A stretch of 64,000 nucleotides of DNA from Ga0077527 sp964433345 (lineage in GTDB: Bacteria > Pseudomonadota > Gammaproteobacteria > Burkholderiales > SG8-41). A program made the position numbers and the translations under genes. The DNA is taken from positions 1 to 64,000 of the forward strand of contig CAYSQJ010000003.1 in NCBI GenBank assembly GCA_964433345.1, read 5' to 3'. The notes beneath the pieces were generated by a model. The model worked only from the letters and a program-made list of their open reading frames with translations, searched no databases and was not told where the DNA came from. Below, piece by piece: positions 26,626 through 35,367 of this stretch. The stretch's first letter is position 1; every line of letters starts with the position of its first letter.

Positions 26626-27043
26626 GGTTGTTGTCCTGATTGTGTTCTTCCAGTTCGACCAGTGCGCCGAGGAAATCCCTGGGATGCACGAAGGCGATGC
26701 GCTCTCCATGCACGTTGAGCTGCAGCTTGCCGGCGCCAAGCACCTGCACGCCGGCGGCGCCGAGTTCCTGCGTGGTCTGTCCGACGTCATCGACGCCGAG
26801 GCAGAAATGGTGAATGCCGCCCTTGGGATTGCGCTCGAGGAATTTTGCCACCGGCGAATCCGGCCGCGACGGTTCCATCAGTTCGATCTTGGCATTGCCG
26901 AGATCGATGTAAGTCATGCGCACGCCCTGCTCTTCATTGACCTTGATCGCGCCGGCGCTGAGCCCGTACGTCGTCTCGAGCTTGCGCAGCGCCGCCGCAA
27001 GGTCGGGCACGACAATGGAGACATGGCTGAGACCGGTAATCAT
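26618..27043 (-). CDS. methylmalonyl-CoA epimerase-like VOC protein
   Basis: A 141-residue vicinal-oxygen-chelate protein with GLSHVSIVVPDL, KIELMEPSRPDSPVAKFL and GIHHFCLGVDDV, matching methylmalonyl-CoA epimerase and keeping the metal-binding His and Glu residues. No mutase or carboxylase is nearby, so it may act on a different 2-substituted acyl-CoA produced by the neighbouring CoA-transferases and hydratase. It lies 19 bases after the CoA-transferase stop, with an AT-rich repeat in that gap. Confidence 0.88.
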   Translation of the reverse strand: MITGLSHVSIVVPDLAAALRKLETTYGLSAGAIKVNEEQGVRMTYIDLGNAKIELMEPSRPDSPVAKFLERNPKGGIHHFCLGVDDVGQTTQELGAAGVQVLGAGKLQLNVHGERIAFVHPRDFLGALVELEEHNQDNNHG

Positions 27044-27044
27044 C

Positions 27045-27080
27045 GTTTATAAGTACTTGATTTTAAATAACTTTTTCTTT
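27045..27080 (+). repeat. AT-rich dispersed repeat, copy F
   Basis: Plus strand reads ATAAGTACTTGATTTTAAAT then AACTTTTTC. It spans the end of the CoA-transferase gene, including its TAA stop, and most of the 19-base gap to the epimerase gene. Confidence 0.8.
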
Positions 27081-28268
27081 ACGCAGCTCGGCAATGCGGA
27101 CGTCGCTGAAACCCAGCTCCTCGCGCAGCACCGCTTCGGTGTGCTGGCCCAGCAGCGGCGGCGCGCGACGGATGCTCGCCGGCGTGTCGCTGAAGCGGAA
27201 AGGTATGCCGAGCATTTTGACGGTGCCCGCGGTCGGATGCTCGACCGATGTCACCATGTCGCGAGCAATCGCATGCGGCGCGGCCAGCGCCTGCGCCACG
27301 CTGTTGATGCGGCCGCAGGGTATGCCGGCGGCCATCAGTTTTTCGATCCACTGCTCCGCGCCTTCGCGTTTCAGTTCGGCACTGATCAATGCATCGAGCG
27401 CCTCGCGGTTGCCGATGCGGTCGGGATTTTTGCTGAAGCGCGGGTCCGTCGCCCATCCGGCATGGCCCAGCACTTCGGCAAACTTGGCAAACTGGCCGTC
27501 GTTGCCCACCGCAACCGCGATCATGTCGTCGCGTGTCGGATAAGCCGTGTACGGCACGATGTTGGGATGGCCGTTGCCGAAACGTCCGGCGTTCTTGCCG
27601 GAAATGAGATGGTTCGAAGCCACGTTGGCAAGCATCGCCAATCCTGAATCGAACAGCGACACCTCGACATGCTGGCCGCGGCCCGTGGTGTGCCGCGCAT
27701 TCAGCGCGGCGAGCACCGAATTGCAGGCGAGCATGCCGGTGCAAATGTCGACGATAGCCACGCCGTACTTCATCGGCGTGCCCTCCGGTTCGCCGGTAAT
27801 GCTCATCAGCCCCGACTCCGCCTGCAGGATGAAATCGTAGCCGGGCAGCCCGGCTTTCGGACCAACGGAGCCGTAGCCGGTGATCGAACAGCGCACCAGC
27901 CGCGGCGCATTCGCCTGCAGCCAGTCGTTGCCGAAGCCCCATTTCTCCAGCGTGCCGACCTTGAAGTTCTCGACCAGCACGTCGGACTTCTTGATAAGCC
28001 CGGCCAGCACTTCCTGACCGGATTTCATCGCCATGTTCAGCGTGATCGAACGCTTGTTGCGGTTGACGCCAAGGTAGTACGCCGATTCGCCTTCGGCAAA
28101 AGGCGGCCCCCAGCTGCGGGTGTCGTCACCGGCACCCGGGGGTTCGACCTTGATCACGTCCGCGCCCATGTCGCCGAGCATCATCGTGCACAGCGGACCG
28201 GCGAGGATGCGGGTCAGGTCAAGGACGCGGACACCCGCGAGGGCGCCCTGGGGTTCTGCGGGAGGCAT
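27063..28268 (-). CDS. CaiB/BaiF family CoA-transferase (1)
   Basis: A 401-residue class III CoA-transferase with VRVLDLTRILAGPLC, IKVEPPGAGDDTR and the FPGYDFILQA-like catalytic region (LPGYDFILQAESG, Asp expected to form the acyl-aspartate intermediate). It moves CoA between carboxylates, typically from succinyl-CoA. The gene ends inside an AT-rich repeat and starts just after an inverted-repeat spacer. It shares a run with an enoyl-CoA hydratase and a second CaiB homologue. Its acid substrate is unknown. Confidence 0.93.
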   Translation of the reverse strand: MPPAEPQGALAGVRVLDLTRILAGPLCTMMLGDMGADVIKVEPPGAGDDTRSWGPPFAEGESAYYLGVNRNKRSITLNMAMKSGQEVLAGLIKKSDVLVENFKVGTLEKWGFGNDWLQANAPRLVRCSITGYGSVGPKAGLPGYDFILQAESGLMSITGEPEGTPMKYGVAIVDICTGMLACNSVLAALNARHTTGRGQHVEVSLFDSGLAMLANVASNHLISGKNAGRFGNGHPNIVPYTAYPTRDDMIAVAVGNDGQFAKFAEVLGHAGWATDPRFSKNPDRIGNREALDALISAELKREGAEQWIEKLMAAGIPCGRINSVAQALAAPHAIARDMVTSVEHPTAGTVKMLGIPFRFSDTPASIRRAPPLLGQHTEAVLREELGFSDVRIAELRKEKVI

Positions 28269-28277
28269 GGGTCAGGG

Positions 28278-28371
28278 GGTAATTGGTAAATGGTGATTCG
28301 TGATTGGTGGGCACTGGTGGCGGCTGATTGATCTGCCGCCACCAGTTACCACTTGCCAATCACCAATTACC
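28278..28371. repeat. GGTAATTGG/GGTGATTGG inverted-repeat element
   Basis: The left arm (28278-28323) and right arm (28336-28371) are complementary: GGTAATTGGT...GGTGATT...CACTGGTGGCGG against CCGCCACCAGT...CCAATCACCAATTACC. Twelve bases form the loop. The right arm contains the TAA stop of the upstream crotonase gene, so the element overlaps coding sequence. Confidence 0.8.
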
Positions 28372-29266
28372 GCTTTTTCCGCCGCATCGACGGCGGCGCA
28401 TTGAGGTCGCGCTCGCAGCCGTCGACATACTTCTCCAGTTCCTTCTTCGCCTGCATGCGGAACTTCTGGAAGTTCGGCTTGCGGCCGGCGAGGAAGGCGT
28501 CCATGCCCTCGTTCGCCTCGGGCGAGCCCCAGACATGGGCCAGCAGCTCCATGCCGTGCTGCCAGGACGAGTACAGGTTGTCGGATTCGAAGTTCAGCGA
28601 CTTCTTGGTCATGCGGATGGTCAGCGCGCTGTGGCCCTTCATGGTTTCGCACCACTTCAGCGTCTCTTTCAGCAGGTCCTTCTGCGGCACGCATTTGTTG
28701 ATCAGGCCGACTTCCACCGCTTCCTTCGCGGTGAAACGGCGGGCGCAGAAAATCATCTCGCGCGCCAGGCGCTCGCCGATGATGCGCGGAATGTACTGGG
28801 TCGCGCCGACGGTCGGGCAGGCGCCGACCTTGGCGCCGGTCTGGCCAAGCACCGCGTTTTCGGAGGCGATCACCAGATCGCACCACAGCGCGAGTTCGTG
28901 CCCGCCGCCCATGCACCAGCCGTTGACCATCGCGATCACCGGGATCGGCAAGCCGCGGATGGTCATCGCCAGGCCGAGCATGCGGTCGTTCCACATATAG
29001 GCGTTGGTGAAGTTCAGGCGCTTCATCGCGTAGAAATCACCGCCGGCGGAGAAGGAACGGTTGCCCTTGCCGGTGACCACCGCGCAGACGATGGACGGGT
29101 CTTCACGGGTCGATTTCAGCGCATCGATCATCTCGTCGAGGGTCTGCTCGCGGAAAGCGTTGAGCACTTTCTCGCGATTGATGGTGATCCAGGCGACCTG
29201 GTCCTTCACCTCGTAAATGATGTCGGTGTACTTCCGGGTTTTGGACTTCCTGGCTTTTGTTGCCAT
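28367..29266 (-). CDS. enoyl-CoA hydratase/isomerase family protein (MenB/BadI clade)
   Basis: A 299-residue crotonase with VAWITINREKVLNAFREQT, SFSAGGDFYAM, GWCMGGGHELALWCDL, GQTGAKVGACPTVGATQYI and ERLAREMIFCARRFTAKEA. This combination (GGG oxyanion loop, GPK/GAK-x3-P segment) resembles dihydroxynaphthoyl-CoA synthase and 2-ketocyclohexanecarboxyl-CoA hydrolase (BadI) more than plain enoyl-CoA hydratase. A ring-forming or ring-opening Claisen-type reaction is therefore possible (inference). The start at 29266 is preceded by GGGGAG; the C-terminus is basic (MRRKKR). Confidence 0.88.
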   Translation of the reverse strand: MATKARKSKTRKYTDIIYEVKDQVAWITINREKVLNAFREQTLDEMIDALKSTREDPSIVCAVVTGKGNRSFSAGGDFYAMKRLNFTNAYMWNDRMLGLAMTIRGLPIPVIAMVNGWCMGGGHELALWCDLVIASENAVLGQTGAKVGACPTVGATQYIPRIIGERLAREMIFCARRFTAKEAVEVGLINKCVPQKDLLKETLKWCETMKGHSALTIRMTKKSLNFESDNLYSSWQHGMELLAHVWGSPEANEGMDAFLAGRKPNFQKFRMQAKKELEKYVDGCERDLNAPPSMRRKKR

Positions 29267-29497
29267 GTTTCTCCCCACAAATCGGTTGTTCTGGAAAGCG
29301 AAGATTTTAGCAGAAGGCCCAGAGTCGATTGACAGCAATGATAGGCATCCTTATCGTGATTTTCCGACTATCGCAGGAAGTTCACAGGATGATATTTTTC
29401 AGCAGCCATCGGCAGCTCCGCGCGTTCCGAAAAGAAAACCGCATGGCCCTGGAAGCGGCGGACCGGCGGAGCTGTCCTGAGGCTGGCTGAAGCGGTA

Positions 29498-29626
29498 ATG
29501 CGCTACTGCGAACTCAGACGCTGCCATGATTGCGGACAGCCGGTGGGGGCGAGAGACAGGTTCTGCGCGAGGTGCGGGGCGAGGCTGCCGAGGGAACCGA
29601 AGTCAGCCGGCACCGGAACCGCGTGA
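29498..29626 (+). CDS. possible small zinc-ribbon protein
   Basis: A 42-codon frame from ATG to TGA in the 385-base gap between the crotonase and VOC genes. It encodes two CxxC knuckles (CHDC and CARC) spaced as in a zinc ribbon, RRCHDCGQPVG and RFCARCGARL, with a polar tail. No strong ribosome-binding site is seen. The knuckle spacing is unlikely by chance, but it could be the remnant of a larger gene. The rest of the gap holds nothing I can identify. Confidence 0.4.
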   Translation: MRYCELRRCHDCGQPVGARDRFCARCGARLPREPKSAGTGTA

Positions 29627-29651
29627 CGCCCGCCCCTTGAACCCGGCTTGC

Positions 29652-30032
29652 TCAAATATATTCCGACACCTCCACCAGGTTCAGATCCGGATCCCTGAAA
29701 TAAACCGAGCGGATTTCCCCCATCGCGCCGGTCTTGATGCAGGGTCCTTCGATGATTGCGACCCCGTGTTTTTCCAGGCTCGCGATCACCTGCTCCAGCG
29801 GCACTGATGCAATGAAGCAGAAATCCAGCGTACCGATGCCCGGCGCATGCGCCTTGGGTTCGTATGCCTTGTCTTTCACGTGAATGTTGATCTTCGAACG
29901 GCCGAACTTCAACGCGAGTCGCTGGCCGTTGCGGAAGGTTTCGAGCGTCATGCCCAGCACTTCGGTGTAGAAGCGGATGATTTCTTCGGGCTGGGCGGTG
30001 GTGAGGACGAAGTGGTCGAGGCGGTCGATCAT
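29652..30032 (-). CDS. VOC-family (glyoxalase-like) protein
   Basis: A 126-residue single-unit vicinal-oxygen-chelate protein starting MIDRLDHFVLTT and ending DPDLNLVEVSEYI, with metal-binding His, His and Glu candidates at the usual places. Homologues are annotated as glyoxalase/bleomycin-resistance or dioxygenase-like, usually without known substrate. ATG at 30032 has GGAG 8 bases upstream. It sits within the minus-strand catabolic run but is separated from the next gene by repeat elements. Confidence 0.85.
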   Translation of the reverse strand: MIDRLDHFVLTTAQPEEIIRFYTEVLGMTLETFRNGQRLALKFGRSKINIHVKDKAYEPKAHAPGIGTLDFCFIASVPLEQVIASLEKHGVAIIEGPCIKTGAMGEIRSVYFRDPDLNLVEVSEYI

Positions 30033-30055
30033 GGGTGGAACTCCATTGTTGCGGT

Positions 30056-30180
30056 CGTCATTCCGGACGCGCAACGCGCGCGCCGGAATCCAGGGGTTTG
30101 CCGCGGTTCGTTGCCGGATTCCGGATCGTCCCCCCAAGGGGACTTCCTTCGGGGCGTGCGTTGCACGTCCGGAATGACGG
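30056..30180. repeat. CGTCATTCCGGACG-type inverted-repeat element
   Basis: The outer arms are CGTCATTCCGGACGCGCAAC at the left and TGCGTTGCACGTCCGGAATG at the right. Nested inside are GCCGGAATCC / GGATTCCGG and CCCCAAGGGG...TTCGGGG hairpins. Elements with CGTCATTCCGG...GGAATCC words are common in proteobacteria. It fills the gap upstream of the VOC gene. Confidence 0.8.
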
Positions 30181-30185
30181 CATAT

Positions 30186-30215
30186 CTTAAGTATTTGTTT
30201 TTATTGATATTTTCA
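30186..30215 (+). repeat. AT-rich dispersed repeat, copy D
   Basis: Plus strand reads CTTAAGTATTTGTTTTTATT then GATATTTTCA. It begins at the stop codon of the second CoA-transferase, so the minus-strand gene ends in it. Confidence 0.85.
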
Positions 30216-31421
30216 GATAACGCCCTTCGCCCGCAGGTCGGCGATGGTTTCCGCCTTCACGCCGGCGCGCTTCAGTACGGATTCAGTATCTTCACCCAGC
30301 CGCGGCGCAGTGCTGCGGATGGCGCCGGGCGTGGCCGAAAGCTTGGGCACGATGCCCGGCACATCGACCTTGTAGCCGTCGCGGGTGTTGATGTTGAGGA
30401 TCATCTCGCGCGCCCTGTACTGCGCATCGGCGGCAATGTCGGCAATCGAATAGATCGCACCCGAGGGCACATCATGCTGCTCAAGGATTTTCAGCGCCGT
30501 GGCCTTGTCCTGCGTCTGTGTCCAGGCAGTGATCGCACCGTCGATATCGGCGACGCGTTTGACGCGACCGTCGTTGCCGGCCATCTCGGCAGACGCGGCA
30601 TAGTCGTCACGGCCGATGGCTTTCATCAACCGTTTGAAAATGCCATCGCCATTGCCGCCGATGAGTATCCAGCCGTCCCTGCAGGGATAGGCGTTGGAAG
30701 GCACAATGCCGGGCAGCGCACTGCCGGCCGCTTCGCGCACGACGCCGAAGGCGCTGTACTCGGGCAGCAGGCTTTCCATGCAGTTGAACACGCTCTCGTA
30801 GAGCGCGATGTCGATCACCTGGCCCTCACCCTTGCGGGCATCCCTGTGATACAGCGCCATCAGGATGCCGATCACGCCGTGCAGCGCGGCCAGCGTGTCG
30901 CCGATCGACACGCCGACGCGCACCGGCACCCGGCCCGGCTCGGCGGTGAGATAACGCAGTCCGCCCATCGACTCGGCGATGATGCCGAAGCCGGGACGGT
31001 CGCGGTACGGCCCGTCCTGGCCGTAGCCGGAGATGCGCGCCATCACCAGCCCGGGGTTCAGTTTTTTCAGGTCTTCGTAGCCGAGGCCCCACTCCTCCAT
31101 TTTGCCAGGGCGGAAGTTCTCGATCAGCACGTCGGCTTCCTTGACCAGTGCGCGCAGCAGGTCCTGGCCTTCGGCCCGGGTGAGATCCAGCGTCACCGAC
31201 TGCTTGTTCCGCGACTGGACTTCCCACCACACGGAGTTGCCGTTTTTCAGCAGCCGCCACTTGCGCAGCGGGTCGCCCTTGCCCGGCGGCTCGATCTTGA
31301 TGACCTCGGCGCCGAAGTCGGCGAGGGTCTTGCCGCAGAACGGGCCGGCGATCAGCTGGCCGAGTTCGATGACGCGCACGCCGGCGAGGGGGCCGGCGGG
31401 GGGATTGGATGGGGATGTCAT
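30213..31421 (-). CDS. CaiB/BaiF family CoA-transferase (2)
   Basis: A 402-residue class III CoA-transferase with VRVIELGQLIAGPFCGK, IKIEPPGKGDPLRKW and the catalytic-region segment RPGFGIIAESMGGL (here the usual Asp position is Gly-Ile, RPGFGII, so the catalytic acid is not obvious). It is only distantly similar to the other CaiB homologue in this cluster and clearly not a recent duplicate. The gene ends in an AT-rich repeat. The two transferases may act on successive acids in one pathway, or one may have lost activity. Confidence 0.92.
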   Translation of the reverse strand: MTSPSNPPAGPLAGVRVIELGQLIAGPFCGKTLADFGAEVIKIEPPGKGDPLRKWRLLKNGNSVWWEVQSRNKQSVTLDLTRAEGQDLLRALVKEADVLIENFRPGKMEEWGLGYEDLKKLNPGLVMARISGYGQDGPYRDRPGFGIIAESMGGLRYLTAEPGRVPVRVGVSIGDTLAALHGVIGILMALYHRDARKGEGQVIDIALYESVFNCMESLLPEYSAFGVVREAAGSALPGIVPSNAYPCRDGWILIGGNGDGIFKRLMKAIGRDDYAASAEMAGNDGRVKRVADIDGAITAWTQTQDKATALKILEQHDVPSGAIYSIADIAADAQYRAREMILNINTRDGYKVDVPGIVPKLSATPGAIRSTAPRLGEDTESVLKRAGVKAETIADLRAKGVI

Positions 31422-31511
31422 GGTGCGGGGTCCTTCATTGGAGAGTGAAGGATACCGCGGGAGGGGAAAGTGGCAGACAGAATCCGCACTTTTGGAAGCC
31501 CCTCTTCCTTG

Positions 31512-31541
31512 CCTTCCCCCCGCAAGCGGGGAGAAGGAAGG
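31512..31541. repeat. CCTTC...GCAAGC...GAAGG hairpin
   Basis: CCTTCCCCCCGC and GCGGGGAGAAGGAAGG form a stem with an AA loop about 20 bases after the stop of the 2Fe-2S subunit gene. Minus-strand T residues do not follow, so it is either a weak terminator or another simple inverted-repeat spacer. Confidence 0.5.
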
Positions 31542-31561
31542 TTAATTTTTGCCGCGATGGC

Positions 31562-32032
31562 TTACTTTGCTTTCTGCAGCTCGGCCGCGTGTTTCACGGC
31601 CTTGACGATGTTCAGGTAACCCGTGCAGCGGCAGAGGTTGCCCTCAAGGCCGTGGACGATCTGTTCATCCGTGGGCTGCGGGTACTGCTTGATCAGCGCG
31701 GCGGTGGTCATGATCATGCCCGGCGTGCAGAAGCCGCACTGCAGCGCATGGCATTCGGTGAAGGCGGCCTGGGCCGGGTGCAGCTTGCCGTTTTTGGCGA
31801 GGCCTTCGATGGTCACCACTTCGCAGCCCTCGGCCTGTGCCGCGAGCATGGTGCAGGATTTCACCGCGCGGCCATCGACGTGGACGGTGCAGGCGCCGCA
31901 CTGGCTGGTATCGCAGCCGACATGGGTGCCGGTGAGTTTCAGTTCATCGCGCAGGAAGTTCGCCAGCAGCGTGCGGTCTTCGACCTCGGCGCTGCGTTTT
32001 TCGCCGTTGACGGTCAATGTGATCTTGGCCAT
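31562..32032 (-). CDS. 2Fe-2S subunit of a molybdenum hydroxylase (CoxS type)
   Basis: A 156-residue protein with a plant-ferredoxin cluster (GCDTSQCGACTVHVDG...C) and a C-terminal all-helical second cluster (CGFCTPGMI, CRCTGY). It passes electrons from the molybdenum site to FAD in the xanthine dehydrogenase/CO dehydrogenase family. Last of an L-M-S three-gene operon: the FAD gene ends one base before its start codon. Confidence 0.95.
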   Translation of the reverse strand: MAKITLTVNGEKRSAEVEDRTLLANFLRDELKLTGTHVGCDTSQCGACTVHVDGRAVKSCTMLAAQAEGCEVVTIEGLAKNGKLHPAQAAFTECHALQCGFCTPGMIMTTAALIKQYPQPTDEQIVHGLEGNLCRCTGYLNIVKAVKHAAELQKAK

Positions 32033-32033
32033 G

Positions 32034-32840
<807 letters not shown>

Positions 32841-32842
32841 GG

Positions 32843-35158
32843 TTATTTGCCTTTCTTCGCGGCAGTGATCGCCTGCCAGACCCGGTGCGCGGTCAGCGGC
32901 ATGTCGAGCGGGGGCACGCCCAGCGGACGCAGCGCGTTCATCACCGCATTGGTCAGCGCGGCAAGCGAGGCGGTGCAGCCGGACTCGCCCATCCCTTTCA
33001 CGCCCAGCGGGCTGATGGTGCCGAAGGTGGTGTGCTCGGCGATGGTGATATCCTTGATCCAGCCCGCCTTGGGCATCGCGTAGTCCATGAAACTGCCGGT
33101 CAGCAACTGGCCGGTGTCGGGGTCATAGACTAGGTTCTCGCCGAAGATCTGGCCCCAGCCCTGGGCCACCGCACCGTGCATCTGGCCTTCGACGATAGTG
33201 TGGTTGATCACCGTCCCGCAGTCATCGACGGTGACATAGGAGACGACCTCGGTAACGCCGGTCTGCGGATCAATCTCGATCTCGGCGACATGGCAGCCAT
33301 TGGGGAAGGTCGAGCCGAACTTGCCTTCGCCGGTGACCACCAGCGGCTTCTTCGCAGCGAGCTCTCCCAGCGAAATTTTCTTGTTCGATGCGGTCGACTT
33401 GAACTCGCCACCCGCGTAAGCAACCTGCGAGGGCTCGACGCCGAGCTGCTCGGCCGCGAGCGGTGTCGCAACCTCGATCAGCTTTTTCGCGGCGATGTGG
33501 CAGACCGTGCCGGCGCCGACGATGGTGCGCGAGCCGCCGGTGTGGTTGCCGATCAGGCCCTGCTCGCCGATGCCCTGGCGCAGCTTGATGCGCTCTGCGG
33601 GAATGCCGAGGCCGTCGCCGATGATCTGGGCAAAGGTGGTTTCGTGGCCCTGTCCCTGGGAATGCGACACCGAGTAGGCGGTGATGCTGCCGTCGGCATG
33701 CACTTCCAGCCGGACTTCATCCTTGGGGAACATGCCGGCGCCGGAGTTCTCGATCACGGTCGAGAAACCGAGGCCGCGGATCATGCCGCGCTTCTCGGCT
33801 TCGGCGCGGCGTTTCGGGAAGCCCGCGACGTCGGCGAGCTTCATCGCCTTGTCGAGCACGCCCTGGAAATCGGCGATGTCGTAGACCGAGCCGGTGGGCG
33901 TCTTGTACGGGAAGGCGTCGGCCGGAATGAAGTTGCGACGGCGGATTTCCGCGGGGTCGATGTTCATCTGCGCAGCGGCCTCGTCGACCAGGCGTTCGAT
34001 GGCAAAGGCGATTTCCGGGCGCGCCGCACCACGGTAGGCGGACACCGGTCCGGTGTTGGTCAGCGCGACGCGCCAGCGACCGTAGAGCGCCTGGGTCTTG
34101 TAGACGCCGTTGAGGCAGGTCACCGGGTTGCGCATCGGGCTCACCGGGCCGGCGGGATGGAGATAGGCGCCGAGGTCGGCGATCCAGTCGACGCGCATGC
34201 CGAGGAAAGTGCCGTCCTTGTCCAGCGCGAGCTCGCCGTCGATGTAATTGGCGCGGCCGTGGGAATCGGCGAGGAAGCCTTCGCTGCGCGAGGACACCCA
34301 TTTCACCGGCCGGCCCAGCGTTTTCGCGCCGAGCATCAGCGCGACGTATTCGGGATAGCCAATGCTGCGCTGGCCGAAGCCGCCGCCGACGTCGCGGGCG
34401 ACGACCTCGATCTTGTCATCAGCCACGCCGGTATAGGCCGCCAGCTGCATGCGCATCATGTTGATGCCCTGCACCGGCGAATGCACCGTGAATTTGCCGC
34501 TGGCGGCGTCGAAGGCCACCGCGCAGGCACGCGGCTCCATCGGGTTCGGCGCGACGCGGGTGACGTCGAGCCGCAGTTTGGTGACATGCGCCGCTTTCGC
34601 GAAAGCGGCCTCCACCGCCGCGGCGTCGCCCGCCTCCTGCTCGAAGCAGAGATTGCCCGGAACGTTGTCATGCAGTTGCGGCGCGCCGGGTTCCAGCGCT
34701 GCACGCGGCGACACCACGACCGGAAGATCCTCGTACTCGACCTCGACCAGCTCCGCGGCATCCTGTGCCTGCAGCGCGGTTTCCGCCACCACCAGCGCAA
34801 CCAGATCGCCGACGAAACGCACGCGGCCGTGAGCCAGCACCGGGCGCTCGGGAATGGTGGCCTTCTTGCCGTCCTTGCCGGCAAAAGTCAGCATGCTCAG
34901 CGGCTTGATGTAACCTGCCTTGACTGCATCCTCGCCGGTCAGCACCGCCAGCACACCCTTCGCCTTGCGCGCGGCAGCAGTGTTAACCGACAGGATTTTC
35001 GCGTGGGCACGGTCGGAACGCAGGAAGGCGGCATGCACCTGGTTCGGCAGTGCCCAGTCCGCGGCATAACAGCCCTCGCCCTTGATCAGGCGCAGGTCCT
35101 CAAGGCGGGCAAGTTTCGCGCCGCCGACTTCAAACAGGTGTGAATGATGTGTGTCCAT
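32843..35158 (-). CDS. molybdopterin large subunit (form II CoxL-like)
   Basis: A 771-residue xanthine-oxidase-family large subunit with RDVGGGFGQR and GVKGMGESG (catalytic Glu). The active-site loop reads AYRGAARPE, matching the form II (AYRGAGR) rather than the CO-oxidising form I (AYxCSFR) type, with one Gly changed to Ala. Form II enzymes hydroxylate aromatic or N-heterocyclic carbons, aldehydes or acyl-CoAs. The start at 35158 is favoured over the longer frame because MDTHHSHLFEVGGAKL matches the family's beginning. Neighbouring CoA-transferases suggest an organic acid or its CoA ester as substrate (inference). Confidence 0.93.
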   Translation of the reverse strand: MDTHHSHLFEVGGAKLARLEDLRLIKGEGCYAADWALPNQVHAAFLRSDRAHAKILSVNTAAARKAKGVLAVLTGEDAVKAGYIKPLSMLTFAGKDGKKATIPERPVLAHGRVRFVGDLVALVVAETALQAQDAAELVEVEYEDLPVVVSPRAALEPGAPQLHDNVPGNLCFEQEAGDAAAVEAAFAKAAHVTKLRLDVTRVAPNPMEPRACAVAFDAASGKFTVHSPVQGINMMRMQLAAYTGVADDKIEVVARDVGGGFGQRSIGYPEYVALMLGAKTLGRPVKWVSSRSEGFLADSHGRANYIDGELALDKDGTFLGMRVDWIADLGAYLHPAGPVSPMRNPVTCLNGVYKTQALYGRWRVALTNTGPVSAYRGAARPEIAFAIERLVDEAAAQMNIDPAEIRRRNFIPADAFPYKTPTGSVYDIADFQGVLDKAMKLADVAGFPKRRAEAEKRGMIRGLGFSTVIENSGAGMFPKDEVRLEVHADGSITAYSVSHSQGQGHETTFAQIIGDGLGIPAERIKLRQGIGEQGLIGNHTGGSRTIVGAGTVCHIAAKKLIEVATPLAAEQLGVEPSQVAYAGGEFKSTASNKKISLGELAAKKPLVVTGEGKFGSTFPNGCHVAEIEIDPQTGVTEVVSYVTVDDCGTVINHTIVEGQMHGAVAQGWGQIFGENLVYDPDTGQLLTGSFMDYAMPKAGWIKDITIAEHTTFGTISPLGVKGMGESGCTASLAALTNAVMNALRPLGVPPLDMPLTAHRVWQAITAAKKGK

Positions 35159-35367
35159 GACTGTCCCGGGGCACCACATGCTGGACGCCAGCAGTGGCGC
35201 ACGCGCTCCTCGTTTGGAATAGCGGCTAGGATAACGCAAATGCGCGAAAAGTTGAGCATGATCGCCGGCCTCGCGTGTTGCGCGACCCCCGGTGCTCGCG
35301 CACAATGCCGCGAGCGCAGTCCATATCGTATTCAGTCCGCCTGAGAGCACCTAACCTCCCGCCCCGC

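Noticed and set aside
33176..35143. A 655-codon plus-strand frame opposite the CoxL-like gene
   Set aside because: Antisense shadow of a conserved enzyme; composition and lack of motifs match other shadows here.
32843..35158. Carbon monoxide dehydrogenase (form I CoxL)
   Set aside because: The active-site loop is AYRGAAR, not the AYxCSFR of CO-oxidising enzymes, so CO oxidation is not supported.
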